Assembly: GCA_029204225.1 (NCBI GenBank)
Contig: CM055100.1
Span: 64,922,550 to 64,986,549, forward strand
Length of the DNA: 64,000 nt
Source of the DNA: Diphasiastrum complanatum
Taxonomy: Eukaryota > Streptophyta > Lycopodiopsida > Lycopodiales > Lycopodiaceae
Direction of reading: 5' to 3'
Positions within the stretch are counted from its first letter, which is position 1; each line of letters opens with the position of its first letter. The notes beneath the pieces were generated by a model, which worked only from the letters and a program-made list of their open reading frames with translations, was not told the origin of the DNA and made no database searches. Made by a program: the position numbers and the translations under genes. Below are positions 9,471 through 20,945 of this stretch, piece by piece.

Positions 9471-9799
9471 CTCATTTCATGCTTATACATGAGTTCTCTT
9501 GGGTTCATCTATCCATTGGTGCAATATATTTGTGATTTCCTGCAATCTTGTGTGTAGAATGCTCATTTTATGCTATTTTCGGACCCACACGTGTGAAATA
9601 CAGTAGCTTATTGTTTTTGCACGTACAACAATTGCATCATATCATATGTTTGATGTTTGATCAAGTTCTTATTGAGTTTGCATCTCTTTCATTAAGTAGA
9701 TGTTGATTTTTCTACATTGGCAACATTGGTAGGATTGATCTATTTCTAACCAAAGATCAGGTTATGGATTTGGATCTTAAATGATTTGAAATTCTTCAC
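9089..9799 (+). mobile_element. Copia LTR with embedded (CT)n tract (711 bp)
   Basis: Starts TGTAAGAAATTTCAACTAG after AGAGGGAG and ends GAAATTCTTCAC, where it abuts a minus-strand copia RT fragment at about 9800. A TATA box (GCTATATATAGC, about 9358-9369) lies 30 bases upstream of the CT tract, so the tract sits at or just after the expected transcription start, in the R/U5 leader. The same position carries GA-type repeats in the other LTRs of this family. Confidence 0.85.
9395..9467 (+). repeat. (CT)n microsatellite, about 36 units
   Basis: Pure CT repeat inside the LTR, just downstream of its TATA box. Confidence 0.98.
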
Positions 9800-11125
9800 C
9801 ACTTCTATTCCAAGTATAACTTTTAGAAGTCCTAGATCTACCATCTTAAATTTACTAGACAAGGAAAGTTTTACATCTCTAATGCCATCAAGATCATTTT
9901 CTGTGAGAATTATATCATCAACATATAAAACCAAAATAATGATCTTTCCATCATTACATTTGTAGTACAATAATGGTTCATAAGAACTTACAACAAATCC
10001 AATGGAAATAGGGAAAGAGTGCAACCTAGAGTACCATCCTCTTGGTGCTTGCTTGAGTCCATAAAGACTCTTCTTCAAAAAGCACACTTTGTTTTCTTAT
10101 CCATCTATGATGAAGCCCTCGGGTTGGCACATGTAAATTTCCTCTTCCAAGAATCAATTTGAAAGAGCTCCCATTTGAAAGAAGTAGCAAGACATATGAT
10201 CAATCTAATGGTAACAAGCTTTGCAACATGAGCAAAGGTTTTATCATAATCTATGTCTTTGACTTGCAAAAATCCTTTTGCTACAAGTCTAGCCTTATAC
10301 TTATGAATGGAACCATCTTGATTATACTTATATCCATTTACAAGTAAGAGGCTTCTTTCCATAAACCTTTGGATCTTGAGCAGGATCCTCTTGGTCTTCA
10401 AGTCCTTGAAGCTCCTCCTTGGCCATAGCATGATCATTCACAAGATGAGAGTTGTTGGAAAGCACCTTCTCTTTGACATTGAGAGATTCATCAAAAAGTA
10501 CATCTCTACTTACAACAACTTTCTTGGTAATAGGATCAAATATCCTATAAGCTTTACTATTTTCAGTATAACCAACAAAGATGCCCCTGAATCAGAAAAT
10601 TCTTCCTTACTTCTAAAGGAATGTGTACATAACAAGTACATTCAAAAATTTTGAAATCACTAAGATTTGGCTTTTTGCCATACAATGCTTCAAAAGGTGT
10701 GAGTCCTTCAATGACAATATTAGTCATTCTATTACATAGAAAGTTTGCACATAAAATAGCTTCTCCCCAAAATGAGATAGGAAGATATGCATCTAATCTT
10801 AATGCTTTAGCACACTCACATAAGGTTCTATTTTTTCATTTAGCCACTCCATTTTGTCGAGGAGTGTATGTGCAAGTAGATTCTCTCCTAATGCCATTAG
10901 TTTCACAAAACTCTTTCATCCTATTGAAGATGTACTCCCTCCATTATCACATCTTAATACTTTCAAGCTAGCATTAAGTTGCTTTTCCACAAGGGTTTTG
11001 AACTTCACAAAGGACTCAAATACATCACTTTTCTTAGATAAGAGGTAAATCCAAGAGTATCTTGATTTATCATCAATAAATGTGACATACATAAGAGCTC
11101 CACCATTAGGGGTCTGGTGTACAAT
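9800..11125 (-). pseudogene. copia integrase to RT fragment, minus strand
   Basis: Reading down the minus strand from about 11125: integrase core with FIDDKSRYSWIYLL and LRCDNGG, the C-terminal KKPNLSDFKIFECTCYVHI, then RT pieces DGSIHKYKARLVAKGF (10105-10437), KKSLYGLKQAPRGWYSRL and the active site LYVDDIILTENDLDG (9746-10087). Several stops and frame changes occur, for example between the two RT pieces and throughout integrase. At the low end the RT is cut by the plus-strand LTR ending at 9799. Family differs from the captured-segment elements. Confidence 0.85.
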
Positions 11126-11259
11126 ACTCAGACTGTGAGAGTCCGTACATTCACACGTGTGAAGGCTTCTTCAAGGTTTTGGGCCATTTAGTAAGTTCAA
11201 ACATAGATTTTTGATGGATTTTAATGGTGCAACTTGTGCTAACTTTATGGGATCATAAT

Positions 11260-11989
11260 CTATTGTTTTTTGCATCATTTCAAGTGTTTTAGAATCGTTA
11301 TTTGCTGTACTTTTTACATTTGCTTATTTGAATATAGAGCGACCGCCTTCGTATTCAACGTGGATAAGCTTTTCCTTCTTATTTCTTCCTGCAATAAGGT
11401 TGTTGTCACCTTCTGTAGAGACAAGTCAGGAGCATTGCTCAAGAGTAATAGTAAGTTGTCGTATGAGGGAGGAAGACTGGACAAGAGAGACATGTTAGCA
11501 TCTTCGTCCGATACTAGCGAACCTACTACAGCTAGCTGATTTAGCAACTGTTTGAATTCATTTAGATGATCAGTGTCTGAGGTTGCTTCACTCATCTTGA
11601 GTGACATGAACTTTTTTCTTAGAAAGAGACAAGTCGATACATCTGTTGTTTCATATATACCAGTAAAAATGTCCCGTGCTTCTTTGGAGCTGGAACAATT
11701 AGCTATATGAGCTATTTGTGAATCTTTAAGATTCAGAGATACAATGGCAAGAGCCTTGCCATCCTTAGCTTCCTAGGTGGTCAGCATGTCAGGTTCAGAT
11801 TATTGAATCGTTGACATATCCCCAGAGTTCTTTTGCAGTGAGTATCATTTTCATCTTGAACTTTCAGATGTGGAAGTCATCATCGTTGAACTTATTGATC
11901 AAAGGAATTTTTGAAGATATATTTTCCATGATGAATGATCTAAAAAATTGTAAAACAGTCTTGAATACTAATAACAGTTTGGAAAAATG
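11260..11989 (-). pseudogene. copia gag (UBN2-type), minus strand
   Basis: A 97-codon stretch (11314-11607) reads DTDHLNEFKQLLNQLAVVGS, SLPPSYDNLLLLLSNAPD and LLQEEIRRKSL, the standard copia gag helical region. Upstream on the minus strand come degraded N-terminal gag pieces (YHIWKFKMKMILTAKELWGY) with stops. It lies next to the primer binding site at 11990, so this is the 5' end of a separate minus-strand element. A relative is at 37.3-37.9 kb on the plus strand. Confidence 0.85.
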
Positions 11990-12001
11990 GCTCTGATACC
12001 A
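11990..12001 (-). other. Primer binding site, tRNA-iMet type
   Basis: Minus strand reads TGGTATCAGAGC, complementary to the 3' end of initiator Met tRNA and standard for plant copia elements. A weaker TGGTGTCAGAG lies about 70 bases upstream (12059-12070) and may be the original site next to the LTR. Confidence 0.8.
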
Positions 12002-12365
12002 CTTTTTTGGGATAAAGTTTTTCTTTTCTGATAATGCCAACTAGTTGGGTTTGAATTACTCTGACACCAGCTTGTTGAGTTTCGATAGATGCAGAATAGA
12101 TAGAGAGAACTCAACATGCAAATTATAATAGGATCTTTACAGTTTCAAACTTTAACTTAGATCGACAGGAGGAATATCTTGTAGCTGTTGAAGACAACCA
12201 TGAAGGGAGCAAAACAGTTAGGCGTCTCAGACAACCATGTTTCCTTTGAGATTAGATATTTCGAGTGGAGAGAGTATCCATGAGTGAGAGAGAAATTATC
12301 AGAAAGCATTCACAGTGTAACACACATAAGAAAATAGAAGATTTGAATTAAGTTGTTGTGAATAC
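12002..12365 (-). mobile_element. Partial 5' LTR of the minus-strand copia gag element
   Basis: Shares the motif ATGGTTGTCTGAGACGCCTA and a second ATGGTTGTCT copy with the LTR at 36429-37151, which precedes a related gag. The start of the LTR is lost at the boundary with another LTR at 12366, and its end lies somewhere between 12002 and about 12072. Confidence 0.65.
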
Positions 12366-12840
12366 TGTGAATAATTTCATATCATTAAGATCCAAAACAT
12401 CCTTTTGATCTTTGGTTAGAAAGACAACAAATCACCAACCTTGCCAATATAGAAAAATCAACATCTACTCTATGAATGAGATGAAAACTCCAATAGATCT
12501 TGATCAAACATAAATAAAAACATGAAATGAAGTTGTTGTCCATAAAAAATAGTAAGCTACTGTATTTTACACGTGTAGATCCGAATATACCATAAATTGA
12601 ACATTCTACACACAAAATTGCAAGATATCACCAATATAGTGCACCAATGGATAGATGACCCAAAGAGAACTCATGTATAAGCATGAAATGAGATGAGAGA
12701 GAGAGAATCTTCCTTCCCACGAGTTACATCATTTTATAATAGGTCCAAACTTAATTTCAAACTTTGGTTTTTCTCCATAATAGAAAACCCTACTGTTATT
12801 GTGACTAGATTCAATATGGAAAATTTCAAGCCTCCTAGTT
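12366..12840 (-). mobile_element. Truncated copia LTR, minus strand
   Basis: On the minus strand it ends ATGAAATTATTCACA and carries the same blocks as the 9089 and 32831 LTRs (CCATTGGTGCAC, ACACGTGTAAAATA, TCTATTATGG). The R-region microsatellite is short here (GA about 5-6 units near 12692). Its U3 start is missing; it runs into gypsy sequence near 12840-12890. Confidence 0.75.
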
Positions 12841-12887
12841 TGATCAAAATTTGTGGGAGGAAACTGGTAGGTCAGACCACACTTTGA

Positions 12888-14540
12888 TCAGCCATCCTGA
12901 GCTGACAAGTGGGTTTGGTGAGTTTGTCTCTCAGGTTCCATTCCAACATGCGAGATGTGGAGATGATGTTGACACATGAGGCACCATCTAATATTTGTGA
13001 TGCAGCCTAATTTCTTGGGAAGGTTGAGGATATACAATGGGTGTAGAACCTTCACTCGGGGAAATGTTGGGCTGCTGGATGTTGTTGGGTGCAATGGCAG
13101 GGTCTTGACGTTGGGTTTGTGCATGAGTCAAGACCTAGGCTGGCTGAGTTTTGACTGGCAAGGTTTCTACCTGCACGGAGCATACAGGAGCGACTGATTT
13201 AGATTTGGAAGGAAAATCCTTCACATGATGTCCAATGCCACAATTTTCAAAAGCTGGTAGAAAGCGCAGTTTGTCTGGGCAGCAAATACTAGGATGTTTA
13301 CCTACACAGATAAAGCATCCGCGTATTGTTGGAATTTGATGCATTGCAAACACAGCTTGGTTAAAATCATAGGTTTGGGCATTGGGGTCAACCACTTGAG
13401 CATTAGGATCATACGCATAATATACGACTGTCTCAGTGGAGTACCTAGGTCGAGTAGTGTCTTCCACATAATAAGTTGTTGGATCGATGGTATTGGGATC
13501 AAGATAATGGACAACTTGTTGTGGAGCGGGTTGATTAACGACGAACTATTGATGTATTGGATACTGATTGGGTGCAATTGGTCGTGGTTGATAGACCCCT
13601 TGTCATGGCATGGGTTGTTGTGGATTGTAGGCATGGTATTGCCGATACATGGGTCTGGGTTCTACTGGATAATGGTGTTTTAATTGGAGACATTCATTGG
13701 CAGTGTGATTCTGCGGACAGATAGAACACCATATATTTTCTCTTGCTGGAAATGATTTGTCAGCAATATTTTTCATAGCGATCTGAAAATCATTAGTAAG
13801 TTTATCCATATGAGTTTGTTGAACTTTCTGCCAAGTTTCCATTTGATGTAAGAGTTCTGAGGATTGGGTGGTATTTTTGAACTTTTGATGATTAAGACGT
13901 TCGAGATTTTTTGATTTTTTTCTCTATTATCAAAGTCCTCATCGAACCCCTCGTCTTCTTTGCGGATGGCATCAGTCATTACGTCCTTAAGTTGGTTATA
14001 AAGGTCAACTGGTTTCAGTTATCGGCGGATATTTTTAGGAAGTCCAACCAGGAAAAGTTTGATGGCCATTCGTTCGGTGATATTTTTGTCAATACATTCT
14101 ACTTTGAGGCATTTAAAATGCTCAATGTAACTTCTAACAGACTCTTCGCGACACATCTTAATATGTGTGATTTGGATAAATGGGCCCTGAGTTAGTTTAG
14201 AAGGTTTGAAACGCTTGATGAGAGCGTCCTTGAGAGTAGTCCAAGAAGCGAGATCAGGAGCTTTGAGATTGAGATACCACTCATTATAGGGAATAATCTG
14301 AGCTTTTCAGTTTCAGAGGTGTCTCCATAGAAACGACATGCATTACCAAGGTCTTGGAGAAATCTAATTAAATCAAATTCTCCATTGTACTTTGGTGCAT
14401 CGATGTGTGAAATTCTGCGTTCTAGGCATGGAGGTGTAGGATTGGAGGATTCAGCACAATCTCTTGACATGATGCAAAATGAGGAACAACAGTACATTTG
14501 ATCAGTACAATATTGTACTTGGCTAAAAAAGATCAAAATA
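12888..14540 (-). pseudogene. Ty3/gypsy gag region, minus strand
   Basis: Gag forms the retroelement particle and binds its RNA. Reading down from about 14510: an N-terminal gag region (APKYNGEFDLIRFLQDLGNA, CRFYGDTSETEKLRLFP), a middle capsid part in broken frames (HIKMCREESVRSYIEHFKCL, about 14100-14200), and near 13720 a zinc knuckle CSICPQNHTANEC. A further Cys/His-rich pair lies at about 13190-13330 (CFICVGKHPSICC, CGIGHHVKDF). The rest is Pro/Gln/Tyr-rich linker. At least four frame changes break it. The copia LTR at 12366-12840 cuts off any protease and polymerase downstream. Confidence 0.8.
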
Positions 14541-15175
14541 ATAGTCTTCTTGCATAATAGAAAATTTGGACAAAAAACTATACTTTTCTGGTGTAACAGG
14601 ATTCGTAGATAGAATTGGAAATCGTGGACAGGCTGATGAATCAGAATATAGCACTCGCGAATTCTGATAGAAAAAATACTATTTTTTGTAGCTTTTTTGG
14701 AATGTTTTTAAATGATAGAATTTGTAGTAAAAGATGGAATTCGTAGAGCTTCCAAAGGTTTGATCTTGCATAGATCTAGCCTCAGTAAAGTCAACAAATT
14801 TTAAGACAAAAATTTGGTTGAAAAACAGTGGATTTTGACAGTAAAACAAGGTGTTTTCAGAAAATCTGGACAAGGTCAGAATTTGTGGAGGTGATAGGAT
14901 GAAAGATCAAAGTCTGTTATGGCTGCAGACAGCTCGGCGAATTTGATATACCTGATTGGTTGAAAAGAAATCACTTGGGTCACTTCTTTCAGAGAAAATG
15001 CCCAAGTTGACAAATTTGTTGCTTCCCTCCAGCTTGATGGGTTGCTCGGCAGCTCGTTTAGGACCTGAAGAGAAGTCTTGTGCTGGAGTGTGAAAAAAAA
15101 ATCAGTCAAGCATACACAAGCACGTTACAAATGCAAAAAGAAAAACAAGAAAAATAAGTACAAAATCTTAAAAAG
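14541..15175 (-). other. Gypsy 5' leader, no coding sequence seen
   Basis: Untranslated leader between primer site and gag on the minus strand. No domain recognised. Confidence 0.45.
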
Positions 15176-15193
15176 TGGCAACGACGCCAATGT
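15176..15193 (-). other. Gypsy-type primer binding site
   Basis: Minus strand reads TTGGCGTCGTTGCCACTT, close to the TGGCGCCGTTGCCGGGGA found after the 5' LTR of many plant gypsy elements. It follows ACTTACAACA, a plausible LTR end. Confidence 0.7.
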
Positions 15194-15633
15194 TGTAAGT
15201 ATTTCTACTTCACTACGATGGCTAGGTCTAATGAAGGGTTCGGGTTGTCACTATAGTGGTAGACCGGTCGTCCACCTTTTACGTTCTACAAGCTTACAAC
15301 TAAAATAAAGAACATAAACAAAGGGAGCACCAAGGCTTCTCAACTGGTGCCCGAAATACTAAACTAAGGTTCGGCTAAGGCTTACCCAACTAGCCAAGAA
15401 CTGTTAACAAAATAAACCTTTCTAAGGCTTACCCAACTAGCAAAGGTTTCTAATCTAAACCAGGCTTGCTAAGGCTTCCCAACTATTAAACCGTTAAACT
15501 GATTCTAACTCCCAAAGTGAAATGAAAAATATAAATTATGGCTAATTAAGCAATAAGCGATAAAAAAGCATGCCACAATTGAAAAACGATGAAAAGAAGG
15601 CAAGAGGAGGCCCGAGCACCTTCCCTCAAACTA
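15194..15633 (-). mobile_element. Partial gypsy 5' LTR with internal direct repeats
   Basis: Minus-strand LTR ending ACTTACAACA at 15194. Three direct copies of CTAAGGCTTACCCAACTAG or a close form occur at about 15375, 15421 and 15470 (plus-strand reading). The other end is lost at the copia LTR beginning at 15634. Confidence 0.6.
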
Positions 15634-16283
15634 TGTGCGAAAGTTTTCAGATCATTAAGATCCAATCAACTTGAAAGATCTCTGGTGAGAAAGAGAAATA
15701 CACTACCAATCCCACCAATGTAGAAAAATCAGCATCTCCACACAAAATGAGATGCAAACACTAATAAAACTTGATCAAACTTGAATGAAATGATAAAGTA
15801 CTATTGTTGTCCGTACAAGACCAGCAAGATACTGTATTTCACACGTGTGAATCCGAAAATAACAAATATAGATCATTCTACACATAAAATTGCATGCAAT
15901 CACAAGTATAGTGCACCAATGGATAGTAGAACCCAAGAGAACCATGTATAAGCATGACATGAGATAGAGAAGAGAGAAGATCACTCTCTCCATGAGTGAC
16001 ATCCTCTTATTACAGGTCAAAACCCTATTTGGCCACTTGTCTTTCCCTCCAAAATGCTAACCCTACTATTTTTGGGTCTAGATTCAAAGCACCCAACATT
16101 CAAATTTGAATCTACTCAAACTCGCCTTCTAACTTTCCCACACTTTCAAAAAGTGTTTATTCAGATGACATTTAGACTAATGAACTTTGAAAAGTCAATC
16201 TCTAAGTCTGAAAACAAATTCGGCCTCAATATGCCAAATATGGAAATATAGCAAATATGATCAAACTAGTTGAATCTTTCACA
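15634..16283 (-). mobile_element. Copia 3' LTR, minus strand (650 bp)
   Basis: On the minus strand it starts TGTGAAAGATTCAACTAG directly after a GAGGGAG purine tract and ends CTTTCGCACA. Same family as the LTRs at 9089 and 32831. The microsatellite position (near 15960-15990) holds only an interrupted GA stretch, so tract length varies strongly between copies. Confidence 0.85.
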
Positions 16284-16480
16284 CTCCCTCTTCAACTAGT
16301 TTTAGCATGGACTTTGATAACACTCCAAGTGATGTCCTATGCTTCAGGAACAAGTCTTTTCCCAATGCTTTGGTGAAGATATCAGTTACATATTCCCTTG
16401 AAGACACATGTTGAAGCTCCACCTCCTTTGCAATGACTTGCTCCCTCACAAAATGTTGCAATATCATGAGCAATGAAGAA
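16284..16480 (-). pseudogene. copia RNase H C-terminus
   Basis: Minus strand: HFVREQVIAKEVELQHVSS, YVTDIFTKALGKDLFLKHRT, SLGVLSKSMLKLVEEGV. This is the same tail as at 8000-8170 and 8900-9088, directly before the LTR. Confidence 0.85.
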
Positions 16481-16484
16481 TCAC

Positions 16485-17168
16485 ATAGAATGTAAATGAG
16501 ATGATTCTTCTATGCTTCCAACTCTGAACTCTCTGAAAAAATACCGCAAACAAACAATAAATGTGAGTGATAAACATTTGCTTGTTTATTTCCTCCTTCT
16601 TTGTCCTTTGTTGCCATGTATTCACCATGACACTCCATGAATGAGCCTCCATCTCCATCTTGCCATAAGATGCCATCATCACTTGATGACTTGGCCATGA
16701 ATGAGTGACATAATGAACCTCCAATAGCTTCATTTCCATTAGAAAAACCAGCCAAAAATTTTAGTACAAATCCAACATCAAAACAATGCTCACCAATGTA
16801 GCTAGTTTTACCATATCTTGACAATTTGCACACATCCATATGAAAATGCTCAAACATGAGATAGAACAAGTAAAGTAGACTTGAACAACACTTCCTTGAT
16901 GCTCTTTTGACCTTACTTGAGTCCTCAATAAGCGCAAAAACAGATCCATAACATCTTTGCCAATTACTTCTCCTTTGATGCTCTTGACTAGCTCCAAATT
17001 GCCACCTTCCTTTTTGCCTTGTTGAAGCCCTTTGAGATCAACCTCTTGATCTTCAACTTGACCATCAAAGTCATTGAACAAATTTTGTTTTACTTGACTT
17101 TACAACAAGATAACGTCCGTCCACTTGCATATCTCCATCTACACAAGAACATCCTCCAAAAGATGTTC
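16485..17168 (-). other. Foreign segment in copia element, minus-strand copy
   Basis: Diverged copy of the 7285-7975 segment, again placed where RT should be: SCVDGDMQVDG, FNDFDGQVEDQEVDLKGLQQ, MFEHFHMDVCKLSRYGKTSY, SLCHSFMAKSSSDDG and WQDGDGGSFMECHGEYMATK. One open frame covers 16510-16869 (119 codons). Conservation of the same peptides between two distant insertions suggests the segment was coding in the founder element. Confidence 0.6.
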
Positions 17169-17230
17169 CATTCTCCATAAGGGCTTGATACTCAAGATCC
17201 ATTGCTTGGATCCACTCCTACATTGTCAAT
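17169..17230 (-). pseudogene. Stub of copia RT N-terminus
   Basis: Minus strand WIQAMDLEYQALMENGT is the usual start of copia RT; the frame then passes abruptly into the foreign segment. This marks one edge of the replacement. Confidence 0.7.
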
Positions 17231-17289
17231 GATTCCCGCAGAAGTGCTCTTTTATTGGAAATGGAGTGTTCAGTTGACTGCAAAGATGG

Positions 17290-18132
17290 ATGGTAAGTAC
17301 TTCAAATGCCCAATTATGGCATCAAAGATTAGGACACCTAAACATGAGATCAATCTTGTATATGCATCATAATAGCATGGTAAAAGATCTAAACATTAAT
17401 GATGCCTCCACTAAAACTCGACATGTCTGTGAGATGTGCCTACTAGGCAAACAACCTAGATCAAGATTCCCAAAGGGACAAGCCACTAGAGCTAAGTCCA
17501 TTTTAGGATTGATACATTGTGATTTGTGCGGCCCTATGAGTGTTCCATCACTAGGGTCAGCACAATATTTTCTCACTTTTATCGATGACTATTCAAGATT
17601 GACCAGTATTATGTTCATTAAGAACAAGTCTGAGGCATTCAACTGTTTCAAAAAATTCAAACAGTTTGTTGAGACACAGTAGACCCTGCGTACAGAAAGT
17701 GGTGGAGAGTTCCTGTCAGACAAAATGTCCAACTACCTAGCATCATGTGGCATTCATCATCAGTTCACCACCAGCTACACACCACAGTAGAATGGAGTAG
17801 CAGAGAGGAAGAACCGAACAACAGAGAGGAAGAATCGAATATTATTTAATGCAGCACGATCAATGATGTCAAATGCTCAGCTCCCCAAGAATTTTTGGGT
17901 TGAAGCTATTTCAACAGCTTGCTATCTACAGAAGTATTCAAACACCAAGGCAGTCAACTCAAAAACTCCCTTTGAAGCCTTCTGTGGCTACAAACCAAGT
18001 CTAAGAAACCTTCAAGTGTTTCGGTGTACCCTGTTAGCTGTAGGAGTATATTCATTGGATACTCGACATCACACACAGCCTATCAAATCCACGATGTCGA
18101 GTCGAGTCGTATCTCAGTCAGATACAACTTGA
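17290..18132 (+). pseudogene. copia gag-pre-integrase and integrase, plus strand
   Basis: A different copia family. LWHQRLGHLNMRSI and the zinc-binding CEMCLLGKQ belong to the gag-pre-integrase region; HCDLCGPMSV, LTFIDDYSRL and ESGGEFLS are integrase core; YTPQ-stop-NGVAERKNR carries the third acid. TAG stops fall at 17680-17682 and in the YTPQ motif. A short duplication (AERKNR, TERKNR at about 17800-17835) is visible. The C-terminal part (LPKNFWVEAISTACYL, KTPFEAFCGYKPSLRNLQVF) then shifts frame. Confidence 0.88.
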
Positions 18133-18299
18133 AGAAATATTTTACGACTTCAAGCAAGAGTTGGTTTCAACGACTCCCATCACCATTGACAGGCCTCGAC
18201 CTGTGACTGTTCCGACAAACATCGAAGAACCCATGTCGCACAGCAAGGAGAATCGTCATCTTAGCAACCGCCTTTTGTTTGAAGATCTGCTCGACATCG

Positions 18300-18870
18300 A
18301 CAAGAGCCTGATCGTTATATCCCTCAGACATTTATCAGTACCGATGAACCTACCGCAGTAGCAGAAGCATCGTCGAGTTCAAATGTTGACAATTGGCATT
18401 CTGCCATGCATGCTGAGTACAATTCATTGATGAAGAACAAGACTTGGCATCTTGTCACAGATCCTCCTGATGCAAAGATCATCAACATTAAGTGGATCTT
18501 CAAGTTGAAGCCCAATCCAGATGGTTCAATAGCCAAATGAAAAGCTCGACTAGTCATCAAAGGATATGAACAAACCTATGGGATTGACTACACTGAGGAT
18601 GTTCACCATATGGATGTTCATACAGCTTTTCTAAATGGATACATACAAGAAGACATCTACATCTATCAACTTGCAGGTTACATCCTTCAAGGCCAAGAAC
18701 ATAAGGTATGTAAGCTGCAAAGAGCTCTCTGCGAGCCAAAGCAAGCTCCAAGGGCCTGGTTTGATAGAATCAATAGATTCTTGTTGCAGCAGACTTCATT
18801 CCTAACTCTGTTGACTCTAATATTTATCTCAACAGAGGCCCCCTTCTCTTCATCGGGTTTTCTTTTCTAT
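18300..18870 (+). pseudogene. copia RT, internally deleted and truncated
   Basis: WHSAMHAEYNSLMKNKTWHL, INIKWIFKLKPNPDGSIAK, KARLVIKGYEQTYGIDYTE then jumps to HHMDVHTAFLNGYIQEDIYI, so about 25 residues of RT are deleted at about 18600. It ends after EPKQAPRAWFDRINRFLLQQ before the active site. The GLKQ motif is EPKQ. The element has no 3' end in the window. Confidence 0.85.
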
Positions 18871-19504
18871 ATTCTTTTTGGCTTTTTTTGTCTGCCATTC
18901 AGTTTCTTGGATGTGGCTTTCAACAACCAAGCATAACTGAATGTGGTTTTCTCAACTCCCCACTAACATGTCACATTTGGATATCTCTCAGGTAACTAAC
19001 TAATTTTTCCTCAACTCATGGTCTTACACAACAAGATGCCATGGTTGGGTCATTAAGTTACAAGTCTAGTTACTTTTAATAATAACAAAAAAACTTAGAT
19101 CAACCGACAGTTAGTCAACCCTGGTATTGGTAGAGAATCTACCAACATTGCCCTCTCCTAGTCTTGTTGTAGGTCCCTCTACAACGTCAATCTTACATCT
19201 TCAGCCAGATCCTTCGACTATTGGACTGGTCCTTCTGTTTTGCAACTTGGCTTTACTGTCAGCTGTCGTCCTTCGGTTAGTCCTACAATGGAAATCCAAA
19301 ACTATTGCCATACCATCTCTATTCAAAACATTAATGAAACTGATTCTATCATAAGGCTATACATAAATTATTGATTCGTTAGTCCATCAAGCGAATGGAA
19401 TGCAAGATAATATTAATGGTCAGAAGTGGATGATGAATCTGGATAAAAAGGGTAGATGGAAGGTGAATGGAGTCTAGGGTGAGATAATCAGGTCATGGTT
19501 TTGG
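18871..19504. other. Unassigned sequence
   Basis: No domain, LTR border or RNA gene recognised; open frames are short and featureless. Confidence 0.4.
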
Positions 19505-19637
19505 ATGATCCACCTCCGTCGTGTCTGTCTTTGTCTTCTTTCTTCTCCGGATGAGGTAATGCAGCTTGTACTTTATATGTGGTGCTCCAGAACTGGTTCA
19601 CTCAATCTAGGACCTCTTGTAGATCTTGCTGCATCTT

Positions 19638-20945
19638 CTAGATTTGTTCGTGAGATTCAAACAGTCTTCCTTCATATTGGTCTTGTTGAATCTTGGTATT
19701 GGCCTTGTGGGCTTCATATCTCTGCTTTTGTACGACCTCCCCAAATGGCGGCACTACAGTAATATCCTCTGGTTTCACTGGGATTATTTCACTTGGTTGA
19801 GCTTTCAATCGGTGTTGTTCGGTTGATGCATGCGCGTCTTGCTGCTTGAGTTGATCTCGTAGTTGTAAGAGATCTTGAAACTGGTGCTGGATCATTCCTT
19901 GCAGTTCCCGGTTCCTCAGTTCGTATCCTCTTATCTTAAGCTCAATCCGCGGTAGGTCTCCAATTCTTTAGCCTTGCGGCTAGCTGATCGGTTAACTCCT
20001 CATTCTGGCTTAGCAACCAGTGTAGATGGAAAGGCATCTCAACACGGGTTACAAGGGCTTGCTTCGTGGTCCTTGACAGGTTATTGACATCTCTGAACAA
20101 AGGGAACTGAGAGGGTGCGTAGTGATATGGTGGAAAGCAGGTTTGTGTATCAGATGGCAAGGTGATGGTGGTAGAGATTGAGGTGGTGATGGTAACAGTA
20201 TCAGAAGGGGTGAGTGTAGCAGAGAGGGGAATGGAAACGGTAATGGTCTGGGTGAGGGGTCTGCTCGAGAGAGTTAGCTTCTCCTTGATATGTATAGGCT
20301 CTGTAGAAACAGCTTCATCAAAACTTTCTAACACATCATTAGTATCAAAGTAATCAAGCTGATCAACATCGATAACAATGGCGTGTTTGTGAGTGGTTAG
20401 CAATGGCTCGGTTGTCTGTATTGTAGGACTTACCTCAGGTACCTTTCCTTCGGTTAATGTTGATGTTGTGTGCTCTTCTTCCACTGTTATCTTCACTGGC
20501 CCTTCTTCTACTTGGTGTTCCTCTTCAGTTGTTGGGTCCGTGGTGATTAACATTCTTTCGGTCAATCCTTCTTGACATTGACCGCAAAGACATTTAAATC
20601 GTTCGATATAATCCCTTACTTTTTCTTTTTCTCTCATTTTGATTTGTCTTATTCGCACAAAAGGACTATCTGATAGCCTATCAGGTTTGAATTGTTTTAT
20701 AAAAGCTTCTTTCAAGACTTCCCATTCATTACGTTCATCTCAGTCGAGATCAAAAAAAAATCTCGAGCGCCACCTAGCAAGGTCATAGAGAAGAGTTGAG
20801 CTATGCTTTCATGTGAAGAATCTCCATAAGCTTTGCAGGCATTCTCAAAGATTTGGATAAACCGATGAGGGTCCATTCTACCATCAAATTTGGGTAGATT
20901 AAATTTGGGAGTCCTCCATTCAAACGCAAGTGATCCTCGTCTGTG
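19638..20945 (-). pseudogene. Gypsy-like gag joined to a Ser/Thr-rich and coiled-coil extension
   Basis: Minus strand from about 20945: LAFEWRTPKFNLPKFDGRMD, FIQIFENACKAYGDSSHES, a TGA near 20740, then KEAFIKQFKPDRLSDSPFVR and KMREKEKVRDYIERFKCLCG, all retrotransposon gag. After ERM (about 20550) the gag-like sequence ends and an acidic, Thr/Ser/Pro-rich stretch of about 170 residues follows (TTEEEHQVEEGPVKITVEEE; SRPLTQTITVSIPLSATLTP). One frame is open from 20715 to 19942. A frame change then leads to a heptad-like Gln/Leu-rich part (ELRNRELQGMIQHQFQDLLQ, 19638-19930). No zinc knuckle or polymerase follows. Confidence 0.65.
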
